Assembly (NCBI RefSeq): GCF_050157905.1
Contig: NZ_JBKIWZ010000001.1
Location: 2,852,001-2,916,000 of the forward strand
From: Pantoea sp050157905
Lineage (GTDB): Bacteria > Pseudomonadota > Gammaproteobacteria > Enterobacterales > Enterobacteriaceae
Direction: 5' to 3'
DNA length: 64,000 nt
The notes under the pieces were generated by a model that saw only the letters and a list, made by a program, of their open reading frames with translations, was not told the DNA's origin and searched no databases. The position numbers were made by a program, and so were the translations under genes. Below, piece after piece: positions 25,096 through 32,697 of the stretch. Each line of letters starts with the position of its first letter. The first letter of the stretch is position 1.

Positions 25096-27210
25096 TTATT
25101 TGCTACGAGCTTCAATAACGGCCTGCGCTACGTTGTTCGGCGCATCGTCATACTTCAGGAACTCCATGGAGTAAGAAGCACGACCTTTGGTCAGAGAACG
25201 CAGCTGAGTTGCGTATCCGAACATTTCAGACAGCGGAACTTCAGCGTGAATCTGAACGCCAGTAGCGTTAGATTCCTGCCCTTTAAGCATACCACGACGA
25301 CGGCTAAGGTCACCGATGACATCACCTGTGTTCTCTTCCGGCGTTTCAACTTCAACCTTCATGATAGGCTCAAGCAGAACGGGTTGCGCTTGTTTGAAGC
25401 CCTGTTTGAAGGCGATAGACGCAGCCAGTTTGAACGCCAGTTCTGAGGAGTCGACATCATGGTAAGAACCGAAGTGCAGACGAACGCCCAGATCCACAAC
25501 CGGGTAACCAGCCAGTGGGCCTGATTTCAGCTGTTCCTGGATACCTTTGTCAACCGCAGGGATGTATTCGCCAGGAACCACACCACCTTTGATATCGTTG
25601 ACAAATTCGTAGCCTTTCGGGTTCGAACCTGGCTCAAGTGGGTACATGTCGATAACAACATGACCGTACTGACCACGACCACCAGACTGCTTGGCGTGTT
25701 TACCTTCAACGTCGGTAACTTTAGAGCGGATCGCTTCACGGTAAGCAACCTGTGGTTTACCCACGTTTGCTTCGACGTTGAATTCACGCTTCATACGGTC
25801 AACGATGATGTCGAGGTGCAGCTCACCCATACCGGCGATGATGGTCTGGTTAGATTCTTCATCAGTCCATACGCGGAATGATGGGTCTTCTTTAGCCAGA
25901 CGGCCCAGAGCCAGACCCATTTTTTCCTGGTCAGCTTTGGTTTTTGGTTCAACGGCGATAGAGATTACCGGCTCCGGGAACTCCATGCGCTCAAGGATGA
26001 TGACGTTATCCGGGTCACACAGGGTGTCACCAGTAGTCACATCTTTCAGGCCGATCGCAGCTGCGATATCGCCCGCACGGACTTCTTTAATTTCTTCACG
26101 CTTGTTAGCGTGCATCTGAACGATACGGCCCAGACGCTCACGGTTTGACTTAACCGGGTTGAACACGGTGTCACCAGTGTTAACAACACCAGAGTAAACG
26201 CGGAAGAAGGTCAGGTTACCTACAAACGGGTCGGTAGCGATTTTGAACGCCAGTGCTGCAAACGGCTCGTTGTCATCTGAATGACGAACAGCCGGCGTGT
26301 CTTTACCGTCGTCCAGCATACCGTTGATCGCGGTAACGTCAGTCGGTGCTGGCAGATATTCAACAACTGCATCCAGCATCGCCTGAACACCTTTGTTCTT
26401 AAAGGCAGAACCACAGGTTACCAGGATGATTTCGTTGTTCAGAACGCGCTTACGCAGAGCAGTTTTGATCTCTTCTTCGCTCAGCTCTTCGCCGCTGAAG
26501 AATTTCTCCATCAGCTCTTCAGAAGCTTCTGCAGCTGCTTCGATCAGCTTGCCGCGCCATTCTTCAGCCAGTTCCTGCATATCAGCTGGAATATCTTCGT
26601 AGTCGAAGGTTACGCCCTGATCGGCGTCGTTCCAGTTGATTGCTTTCATTTTCACCAGGTCAACAACACCGGTGAATTTCTCTTCTGCGCCGATAGCCAG
26701 CTGCAGAGGAACTGGAGTTGCGCCCAGACGAACTTCCATCTGATTAACAACTTTCAGGAAGTTAGCACCCATGCGGTCCATTTTGTTAACGAACGCGATG
26801 CGTGGAACTTTATATTTGTTAGCCTGACGCCATACGGTCTCAGACTGTGGCTGAACGCCACCAACTGCACAGTAAACCATTACCGCGCCATCAAGCACAC
26901 GCATAGAACGTTCAACTTCGATGGTGAAGTCAACGTGTCCTGGGGTGTCGATGATGTTGATGTGGTGTGGTTCAAACTGCTTGGCCATACCAGACCAGTA
27001 ACAGGTGGTCGCAGCGGACGTGATGGTAATACCACGTTCCTGTTCCTGCTCCATCCAGTCCATGGTTGCTGCGCCGTCGTGTACTTCACCAATTTTGTGG
27101 TTTACACCGGTGTAGAACAGAACGCGTTCGGTAGTGGTAGTCTTACCGGCGTCGATGTGCGCACTGATACCGATATTACGGTAGCGAGCAATGGGTGTTT
27201 TACGAGCCAT
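25096..27210 (-). CDS. fusA: Elongation factor G
   Basis: EF-G drives tRNA-mRNA translocation and, with RRF, ribosome recycling. It begins MARKTPIARYRNIGISAHID, has AHIDAGKT as P-loop, DTPGHVDF as G3 and NKMDRMG as G4, and the five-domain length of 704 residues as in E. coli. It lies in the str operon between rpsG and tufA. Confidence 0.99.
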   Translation of the reverse strand: MARKTPIARYRNIGISAHIDAGKTTTTERVLFYTGVNHKIGEVHDGAATMDWMEQEQERGITITSAATTCYWSGMAKQFEPHHINIIDTPGHVDFTIEVERSMRVLDGAVMVYCAVGGVQPQSETVWRQANKYKVPRIAFVNKMDRMGANFLKVVNQMEVRLGATPVPLQLAIGAEEKFTGVVDLVKMKAINWNDADQGVTFDYEDIPADMQELAEEWRGKLIEAAAEASEELMEKFFSGEELSEEEIKTALRKRVLNNEIILVTCGSAFKNKGVQAMLDAVVEYLPAPTDVTAINGMLDDGKDTPAVRHSDDNEPFAALAFKIATDPFVGNLTFFRVYSGVVNTGDTVFNPVKSNRERLGRIVQMHANKREEIKEVRAGDIAAAIGLKDVTTGDTLCDPDNVIILERMEFPEPVISIAVEPKTKADQEKMGLALGRLAKEDPSFRVWTDEESNQTIIAGMGELHLDIIVDRMKREFNVEANVGKPQVAYREAIRSKVTDVEGKHAKQSGGRGQYGHVVIDMYPLEPGSNPKGYEFVNDIKGGVVPGEYIPAVDKGIQEQLKSGPLAGYPVVDLGVRLHFGSYHDVDSSELAFKLAASIAFKQGFKQAQPVLLEPIMKVEVETPEENTGDVIGDLSRRRGMLKGQESNATGVQIHAEVPLSEMFGYATQLRSLTKGRASYSMEFLKYDDAPNNVAQAVIEARSK

Positions 27211-27300
27211 TTGATTCCTCTGATTCTCGGACGTTCAAGGTAAGTCGACCCCAGCGGGTTGGCTATCTGAGCGCCCGCTGGTTTAACAACTACGTGGTTA

Positions 27301-27771
27301 TTACCAACGGTAGTGAGCGAACGCCTTGTTGGCTTCTGCCATGCGGTGAACGTCTTCACGTTTCTTAACTGCAGTACCTTTGTTCTCTGCAGCATCAGAA
27401 AGTTCGTTCGCCAGGCGGAGAGCCATTGATTTATCACCGCGTTTACGAGCAGCATCTACGATCCAGCGCATTGCCAGGGCATTACGACGAACCGGACGGA
27501 CTTCAACTGGTACCTGATAAGTAGAACCACCAACGCGACGTGACTTAACTTCGACAGTCGGACGTACGTTTTCCAGAGCTACTTCAAAGGCTTCCAGGGA
27601 GTTTTTACCTGAACGCTGAGCCAGGGTCTCAAGCGCGGTATAAACGATAGATTCTGCAGTAGATTTTTTACCATCTACCATCAGGATATTTACAAATTTG
27701 GCCAGCAGCTCTGATCCGAACTTAGGATCTGGCAGAATTTTACGCTGACCAATGACGCGACGACGTGGCAT
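27301..27771 (-). CDS. rpsG: 30S ribosomal protein S7
   Basis: S7 initiates head assembly of the 30S subunit and represses the str operon by binding the S12-S7 intercistronic mRNA. It begins MPRRRVIGQRKILPDPKFGS and ends EANKAFAHYRW. Its length of 156 residues matches E. coli B rather than the longer K-12 form. Confidence 0.99.
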   Translation of the reverse strand: MPRRRVIGQRKILPDPKFGSELLAKFVNILMVDGKKSTAESIVYTALETLAQRSGKNSLEAFEVALENVRPTVEVKSRRVGGSTYQVPVEVRPVRRNALAMRWIVDAARKRGDKSMALRLANELSDAAENKGTAVKKREDVHRMAEANKAFAHYRW

Positions 27772-27867
27772 GGAAATACTCCGTTGTTAATTCAGGATTG
27801 TCCAAAACTCTATGAGTTTATTTTGACATTTAATTTAAAACGTTTGGCCTTACTTAACGGAGAACCA
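27772..27867 (-). promoter_or_regulatory. rpsL-rpsG intercistronic S7-binding region
   Basis: The gap is 96 bases, the same as the E. coli str intercistronic region that S7 binds to inhibit S7 and coupled S12 translation. The function is inferred from position and length; the fold was not computed. Confidence 0.6.
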
Positions 27868-28242
27868 TTAAGCCTTTGGCTTCTTCACGCCGTACTTGGA
27901 GCGAGCCTGCTTACGGTCTTTAACACCTGAGCAGTCCAGCGCGCCACGAACGGTGTGGTAACGCACACCTGGCAGGTCTTTTACACGACCGCCACGGATC
28001 AGGATCACGGAGTGCTCCTGCAGGTTGTGACCTTCACCGCCGATGTAGGAGGTGACTTCAAAACCGTTAGTCAGACGCACACGGCAAACTTTACGCAGTG
28101 CGGAGTTTGGTTTCTTAGGAGTGGTGGTGTACACACGAGTACAAACGCCACGTTTTTGCGGGCAAGCTTCCAGCGCCGGCACGTTGCTCTTTGCAACTTT
28201 GCGGACGCGTGGTTTGCGAACCAGCTGGTTAACTGTTGCCAT
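27868..28242 (-). CDS. rpsL: 30S ribosomal protein S12
   Basis: S12 monitors codon-anticodon pairing at the decoding centre. The two sites where changes give streptomycin resistance are wild type: Lys43 in TTPKKPNS and Lys88 in GGRVKDLPG (Met counted as 1). The DLPGVRY segment contains the Asp methylthiolated by RimO in E. coli. 124 residues. First ribosomal gene of the str operon. Confidence 0.99.
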   Translation of the reverse strand: MATVNQLVRKPRVRKVAKSNVPALEACPQKRGVCTRVYTTTPKKPNSALRKVCRVRLTNGFEVTSYIGGEGHNLQEHSVILIRGGRVKDLPGVRYHTVRGALDCSGVKDRKQARSKYGVKKPKA

Positions 28243-28290
28243 TAAATAGCTCCTGGATTTGCTTTTGCTTCGTAAACACGTAATAAAACG

Positions 28291-28308
28291 CCTCGTAGAA
28301 TTACGAGG
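28291..28308 (-). promoter_or_regulatory. Stem-loop at the 5' end of the str leader
   Basis: CCTCGTA (28291-28297) and TACGAGG (28302-28308) form a perfect 7-bp stem. On the minus strand it is followed by CGTTTTATT. It begins almost at the predicted transcription start, so it may protect the 5' end or act as a weak attenuator. Confidence 0.5.
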
Positions 28309-28315
28309 AGGCAGA

Positions 28316-28344
28316 ATTTTAGGGCTGCGTCAAAGGGGTGTCAA
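28316..28344 (-). promoter_or_regulatory. str operon promoter
   Basis: On the minus strand a perfect -35 TTGACA (28339-28344) and -10 TAAAAT (28316-28321) are separated by 17 bases, just before rpsL and inside the end of the tus region. It lets rpsL-rpsG-fusA-tufA be transcribed far above the upstream tus genes. Confidence 0.92.
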
Positions 28345-28366
28345 GAAATAACCAGGTTTTAGCCGA

Positions 28367-28654
28367 TCACCAGGCCATTTGTTGCGGGTGCCTGATCGTT
28401 AACGTGACAAACCCATTATAGTCTACGGATTGTACACTGGTTGAAATTTGTCCAGCGAGCCCGCGCGCCTGGACATCTTCCTCCAGTACCCACAGCGTCG
28501 CCGGGCTGGCGGCCAGCCGCTGCAGTGCGCGACTGCCCGCCACGGCTGCCAGTACACCATCCTGCAACAGCAGCAGGTCATCTCCGGCTTCTGTCATTGA
28601 TATCAGCGTTTCAAGATCGCTGTGTGACGGGGAGTGCAGTAACGTATGCAGCAT
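28367..28654 (-). CDS. tusB: Sulfur relay protein TusB
   Basis: TusB is part of the TusBCD complex, which passes sulfur from TusA to TusE for 2-thiouridine synthesis at tRNA wobble position 34. The 95-residue protein begins MLHTLLHSPSHSDLETLISM and matches the E. coli length. It lies 9 bases after tusC and just upstream of the str promoter. Confidence 0.95.
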   Translation of the reverse strand: MLHTLLHSPSHSDLETLISMTEAGDDLLLLQDGVLAAVAGSRALQRLAASPATLWVLEEDVQARGLAGQISTSVQSVDYNGFVTLTIRHPQQMAW

Positions 28655-28663
28655 GCGCGCCTC

Positions 28664-29023
28664 TTAAAAAGTCAGGATGCGGTCGTAGCTGGCCAGGGTC
28701 TGGCGCAATGCGGGCGCATCCAGCAGCGTAACGTCCAGCAACCGCTCTGCCTCCGTATCCAGTCCGCGTGCCAGCAGCGATGTCCGGCAGAGATAGCACT
28801 GCTCAATGTCATATAAAGCCAGCACCCCAAACGTGGCCGCATAATGGCGACTCTTTATCAGCCCGGGTTGCTGATGCAGATTAAGCTGCAGTACGCCATC
28901 GCCAATAAAAAACAGGCCGATATCTTCGCTGAGCGCGCCCGTTGCCAGCGCCGCGTCCAGCCCTTCACGTCCGGCACTGCTACCGTGCGGTGCCCGAGTA
29001 AACACAAATGCGACCCGATTCAT
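28664..29023 (-). CDS. tusC: Sulfur relay protein TusC
   Basis: This is the DsrF-like subunit of the TusBCD heterohexamer in tRNA thiolation. Its 119 residues begin MNRVAFVFTRAPHGSSAGRE, with the DsrE/F-type fold pattern. Its start overlaps the tusD stop by one base (TGATG), so the subunits are translationally coupled. Confidence 0.96.
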   Translation of the reverse strand: MNRVAFVFTRAPHGSSAGREGLDAALATGALSEDIGLFFIGDGVLQLNLHQQPGLIKSRHYAATFGVLALYDIEQCYLCRTSLLARGLDTEAERLLDVTLLDAPALRQTLASYDRILTF

Positions 29024-29409
29024 CAGAACTGCACCAGACGTTCGCAGCGCAGTGCCGCCTCGGCCAGCGCACCCAGTCCGCTCAGGGTAAAGCCCGGCTG
29101 CAGGTTACTGCCTGCCAGCTGAAGCCGGGCCGACTCCTGCGAATCGCTCACGCCACGCCGCAGTGCGGCCGCCACACAGATATTCAGTGCCACACCCTGC
29201 TCCTGATGTAATGTCTGCCACGCCCGAACCAGATCGAACTCATCGCTGGCTGGCGCAGTGAGCTGGTTCGCGTTCAGCACCCCTTCCCGATAGAAGAAAA
29301 CGCTGTCAAGCTCATGACCCGCCGTCAGCAGCGCACGGGCAAACAGCCAGGCGCTGGTCGCCTGTTGCGTACCATAAGCCGGACCGGTGACCAGCAGGGT
29401 ATAACGCAT
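29023..29409 (-). CDS. tusD: Sulfur relay protein TusD, persulfide carrier
   Basis: TusD is the DsrE-like subunit of TusBCD that holds the persulfide. The active cysteine Cys78 lies in ALNICVAAALRRG, the E. coli position. 128 residues. It overlaps yheO and tusC by one base each. Confidence 0.97.
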   Translation of the reverse strand: MRYTLLVTGPAYGTQQATSAWLFARALLTAGHELDSVFFYREGVLNANQLTAPASDEFDLVRAWQTLHQEQGVALNICVAAALRRGVSDSQESARLQLAGSNLQPGFTLSGLGALAEAALRCERLVQF

Positions 29410-30131
29410 TACCTTTCCTGCCCCTGGAAGTCGCCATTTTTAAACTGGCGAATATAGAGATAGACCGTGTGCTTCGAGATGTTCAGGCGATCCGCAACCT
29501 GGTTAATCGCATCCTTGATATCGAAGATCCCCTTCTCATACAGATTCAGCACAATCTGACGATTCTTGGCGTTGTTTGAGACATTGCGGTCCGCACTCAC
29601 CTCTTCGATGGTGAACTCCAGCGTCTGCATCACCAGGTCGTCTACTGAGCTGGCGAAGTTAACGCTGGAATCCACCTGCTGCATTTCAGGTGGCATAAAG
29701 GTCGACATAATCTGCGAGAACGGCACATCCAGATTCATGTTGATACAGAGCAGGCCAATCACCCGCTGCTGGCGGTTACGGATAGCGATGGTGACCGACT
29801 TCATCAGCACGCCGCTTTTGGCCCGGGTGAAATAGGCACGCGACACATTACTGTCTGCCCCATGCATATCGTGCAGCATACGCAGTGCTAAATCGGTAAT
29901 TGGCGAACCGACTTTACGTCCCGTGTGCTCACCATTGGCGATACGCACCGCCGAACATTTCAGGTCTTCAAGCGAATGCAGGACAATTTCGCAATGGGAG
30001 CCGATCAGCATGGCCAGGCCATCGACGACAGCCTCGTACGATTTCAGAATATCGTAATCAGTTTGTTCGAACGGGCGCTGTTCAAGCAGATCGAAGTCGC
30101 TCAGTTCACCCGGATTGAATGGATTAGACAT
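29409..30131 (-). CDS. yheO: YheO-like PAS and helix-turn-helix regulator
   Basis: This 240-residue protein matches E. coli YheO. The N-terminal part (about 20-140) is a YheO/PAS-like sensor domain. The C-terminal part (about 195-240) is a helix-turn-helix, KDAINQVADRLNISKHTVYL. The ligand and targets are not established. It heads the yheO-tusDCB-str gene run. A one-base overlap with tusD suggests a link to the tRNA thiolation genes. Confidence 0.92.
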   Translation of the reverse strand: MSNPFNPGELSDFDLLEQRPFEQTDYDILKSYEAVVDGLAMLIGSHCEIVLHSLEDLKCSAVRIANGEHTGRKVGSPITDLALRMLHDMHGADSNVSRAYFTRAKSGVLMKSVTIAIRNRQQRVIGLLCINMNLDVPFSQIMSTFMPPEMQQVDSSVNFASSVDDLVMQTLEFTIEEVSADRNVSNNAKNRQIVLNLYEKGIFDIKDAINQVADRLNISKHTVYLYIRQFKNGDFQGQER

Positions 30132-30261
30132 TGAAGAGTTTCACCCTGAATGGCTGGAGCCTGTCACAGCGGCTTATGGGCAGACTCAATATTGGGATAA
30201 TTTGGCAGGCATTAGTCTGGCAAATGTCGTCGGCTTATGCCAGAGGTTTGTCGTGAAGCAG

Positions 30262-30289
30262 AAATGAAACCGCCGCCCGGAGGCGGCGG
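30262..30289 (-). terminator. Terminator after fkpA
   Basis: CCGCCGCC (30270-30277) pairs with GGCGGCGG (30282-30289). On the minus strand it is followed by TTTCATTTC. It sits 9 bases after the fkpA stop. Confidence 0.75.
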
Positions 30290-30297
30290 CTGGCAGA

Positions 30298-31146
30298 TTA
30301 CTGCGCTTTCGGTGCAGCGGCAGCAGGCGCTGGTGCCTGTGCTTTTTCATCGGCCTTTGGCGCCGGTTTGATATCCAGCAGCTCAACGTCAAACACCAGG
30401 GTGGAATTCGCCGGGATACCTGGCACGCCGTTCTTACCGTAAGCCAGCTGTGGTGGGATCACCAGCTTGATCTTACCGCCTTTCTTCACGTGCTTCAGAC
30501 CTTCAGTCCAGCCCGGAATCACGCCATCCAGACGGAATGAGAGTGGCTCGCCGCGGGTATAAGAGTTATCGAACTCGGTGCCGTCGATCAGCGTACCTTT
30601 ATAGTTCACCACAACGGTGTCGCTGTCTTTAGGCGCATCACCGGTACCCTCTTTCTCGACTTTATAGAGCAGGCCGGTTTCAGATTTCTTCACGCCGCTC
30701 TCTTTAGCAAATTTGGTTGCGTAAGCTGCGCCCTTATCCGCGTTCTCTTTCGCATCTTTTTCCATTTTTGCTGAGGCAGCGCCTTTCACGCGGCCTTCGA
30801 AGGATTGCAGCGTCTGCTCAATCTCTTCATCAGAGAGTTTACTCTTGCCACCAAATGCATCCTGAACACCTGCGATCAGCTGCTGCTTATCCAGTTTGAT
30901 GCCCAGTTTTTCCTGCTCCTTCAGGGAGTTGTCCATGTAGCGACCCAGCGAAGCACCCAGTGCGTAAGCAGACTGCTGGTCTTCATCTTTGAAGGCCGCA
31001 TTTTTCGGTACCTGTGGCGCAGTCTGTGCCGCCGCAGCCGGTGCAGCCTGTGGCGCTGCTGCTGAGTCTGCCGCCATGGCCAGCGGAGCATTCAGCGCAA
31101 CGGCCATCGTGGTAGCTAACAATGTGACTTTAAACAGTGATTTCAT
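30298..31146 (-). CDS. fkpA: Periplasmic FKBP-type prolyl isomerase FkpA
   Basis: FkpA is a periplasmic prolyl isomerase and chaperone for envelope proteins. The ATG at 31146 follows GGAGAAAGG and gives 282 residues. A signal peptide (MKSLFKVTLLATTMAVALNA, then PLAMA) is cut before ADS. The dimerisation domain spans about 30-125 and the FKBP domain about 140-250, with GWTEGLKHVKKGGKIKLVIP. The C-terminal tail is Ala/Pro/Lys-rich. A sigma-E-like promoter precedes it. It is divergent from slyX. Confidence 0.97.
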   Translation of the reverse strand: MKSLFKVTLLATTMAVALNAPLAMAADSAAAPQAAPAAAAQTAPQVPKNAAFKDEDQQSAYALGASLGRYMDNSLKEQEKLGIKLDKQQLIAGVQDAFGGKSKLSDEEIEQTLQSFEGRVKGAASAKMEKDAKENADKGAAYATKFAKESGVKKSETGLLYKVEKEGTGDAPKDSDTVVVNYKGTLIDGTEFDNSYTRGEPLSFRLDGVIPGWTEGLKHVKKGGKIKLVIPPQLAYGKNGVPGIPANSTLVFDVELLDIKPAPKADEKAQAPAPAAAAPKAQ

Positions 31147-31261
31147 CCTTTCTCCAAAACCGAAGCGTCTAACCTCGGGAAACATTGCGGACTTGAGGGT
31201 CCACACTATAACTTTACGTGGCAGTGTCGAACACTCCCACAATGTAATTACCCGGTCTACC

Positions 31262-31289
31262 TCCGACCTTTATAACATCGGGAAGTTTC
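31262..31289 (-). promoter_or_regulatory. Candidate sigma-E promoter of fkpA
   Basis: On the minus strand GAAACTT (31283-31289) is followed after 16 bases by TCGGA (31262-31266), close to the envelope-stress consensus GAACTT-N16-TCtGA. E. coli fkpA belongs to the sigma-E regulon, so the match is plausible. Confidence 0.5.
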
Positions 31290-31415
31290 ATCAGAGATGA
31301 TGCCGCACCGCCTTTTTTCAAGCGCAACGCCTGCGAACGTGAAAAAAACAGGTGATTCCTGGCAGTCAGGTCGTAGAATCATGCCCCGAATCGCACCTTA
31401 ACAGAGGAACAGGTC

Positions 31416-31634
31416 ATGCAACAATCCGAGTGGGAACGGCGTCTGGAGACGTTAGAAAGCAAACTGGCCTTTCAGGAGATGACGATTGATCAGCTGAACA
31501 ATGCGGTGGTGGAGCACGAACTGCAGATGAGTAAGCTGCGGGAGCAGATGCGCATTTTAACCGACAAGCTCAAGGCGAATGCGCCCTCGATGGTCGCCTC
31601 TCAATCTGAAGAAACCCCACCGCCGCACTATTAA
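31416..31634 (+). CDS. slyX: SlyX coiled-coil protein
   Basis: This 72-residue protein begins MQQSEWERRLETLESKLAFQ. Most of it is a predicted coiled coil (heptad-like leucines from about 8 to 50), followed by a Pro-rich end PPPHY. SlyX is widespread next to slyD but has no proven function. Ribosome site GAGGAACAG. It is divergent from fkpA and convergent with slyD. Confidence 0.93.
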   Translation: MQQSEWERRLETLESKLAFQEMTIDQLNNAVVEHELQMSKLREQMRILTDKLKANAPSMVASQSEETPPPHY

Positions 31635-31682
31635 GCGCGGCCTGGCTGGCGTTTATCAGACCCGCCAGACCCGATGAGCGCC

Positions 31683-31710
31683 AAAAGAAAGGCCACCCGG
31701 AGGTGGCCTT
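31683..31710 (-). terminator. Terminator between slyX and slyD
   Basis: AAGGCCACC (31689-31697) and GGTGGCCTT (31702-31710) form a 9-bp stem with the loop CGGA. The minus strand continues TTTCTTTTGG, so it ends slyD transcripts. It also separates convergent slyX. Confidence 0.82.
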
Positions 31711-31727
31711 GAACGGTCTGTCAGGAC

Positions 31728-32282
31728 TTAGTGGCTGCAGCCACAGCCGCCTGTGCCACAACCGCCTTTACCGTGATCGTGGTCGTGATCATGACCGTGA
31801 TCGTGATGATGGCCATCAGCACCATGAACATGGCCATGAGCCAGTTCTTCTGGTGTGGCTTCACGGATAGCGACCACTTCAACGTTGAAGTTCAGGTTCT
31901 GACCCGCCAGCATGTGGTTACCATCAACCACGACGTGATCGTCTTCCACTTCGGTGATTTCTACCGGTACCGGCCCCTGATCGGTTTCTGCCAGGAAGCG
32001 CATGCCAACCTGCAGTTCATCCACGCCCATGAAGACGTCTTTAGGAACGCGCTGCACCAGGTTATCGTCATACTGACCGTAAGCGTCGTTTGCCGGGATA
32101 TGCACGTCAAACTTGTCGCCGGCAACGTGGTTTTCCAGCGCATTTTCCAGACCAGAAATCAGGGAACCATGACCGTGCAGGTAGTCTAACGGTGCGCTCA
32201 CCGGTGACTCGTCAACTAACACGCCGTCTTCTGTACGTACCTGATAGGCCAGGCTTACCACCAGGTCTTTTGCTACTTTCAT
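31728..32282 (-). CDS. slyD: FKBP-type prolyl isomerase and nickel chaperone SlyD
   Basis: SlyD is a cytoplasmic prolyl isomerase with an inserted chaperone flap. It binds Ni2+ and helps hydrogenase maturation. The FKBP part is at 1-70 and 130-150, the IF flap lies between, and the C-terminal His/Asp/Cys-rich metal tail (HHHDHGHDHDHDHGKGGCG) spans about 160-184. The ATG at 32282 gives 184 residues, with a slightly shorter tail than E. coli. Confidence 0.97.
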   Translation of the reverse strand: MKVAKDLVVSLAYQVRTEDGVLVDESPVSAPLDYLHGHGSLISGLENALENHVAGDKFDVHIPANDAYGQYDDNLVQRVPKDVFMGVDELQVGMRFLAETDQGPVPVEITEVEDDHVVVDGNHMLAGQNLNFNVEVVAIREATPEELAHGHVHGADGHHHDHGHDHDHDHGKGGCGTGGCGCSH

Positions 32283-32479
32283 GATATCTCCTAACCGTTG
32301 AGAACTGAGATCCCGTCTCATTGGTCTATTCTTGCGTGCAATAACACCAACCAGAAAGGTTCGGGGCTGAGTGCAAGAGGGATTTCACTTTCTCTTGCGA
32401 CTCCAGCCTTAATGGCGTCAATTGTAACGGAATTCAATGCCGCTGTAAGTTTACGCGTGAAAAAAGCTGGTCGTTTGCG

Positions 32480-32674
32480 CTATTCCGGATGGAAAATACC
32501 GATAACCTGCTCATTCGTGCGGACCTGATCGCGGGCCTGCTTGTCGGCCTCACGCATCTGATGACCACATTTCACGCACTCCACCACATCAACATTATTC
32601 TCACGCCACATCGCCAGCGTGTCCTTCTCCTGGCAGTGCGGACATGTCGCACCTGCAATAAAACGTTTACGCAT
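32480..32674 (-). CDS. yheV: YheV zinc-ribbon protein
   Basis: This 64-residue protein begins MRKRFIAGATCPHCQEKDTL and has a second pair CVKC, a four-cysteine zinc ribbon. It matches E. coli YheV, whose function is unknown. It lies 23 bases after kefB and probably ends the kefG-kefB-yheV operon. Confidence 0.9.
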   Translation of the reverse strand: MRKRFIAGATCPHCQEKDTLAMWRENNVDVVECVKCGHQMREADKQARDQVRTNEQVIGIFHPE

Positions 32675-32697
32675 CAGCTTCTGCCTGTCTAAAGAGG

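Noticed and set aside
26281..27243. 320-codon plus-strand frame opposite fusA
   Set aside because: It is a shadow of a highly expressed gene with biased codons; the residue composition is unlike a real protein.
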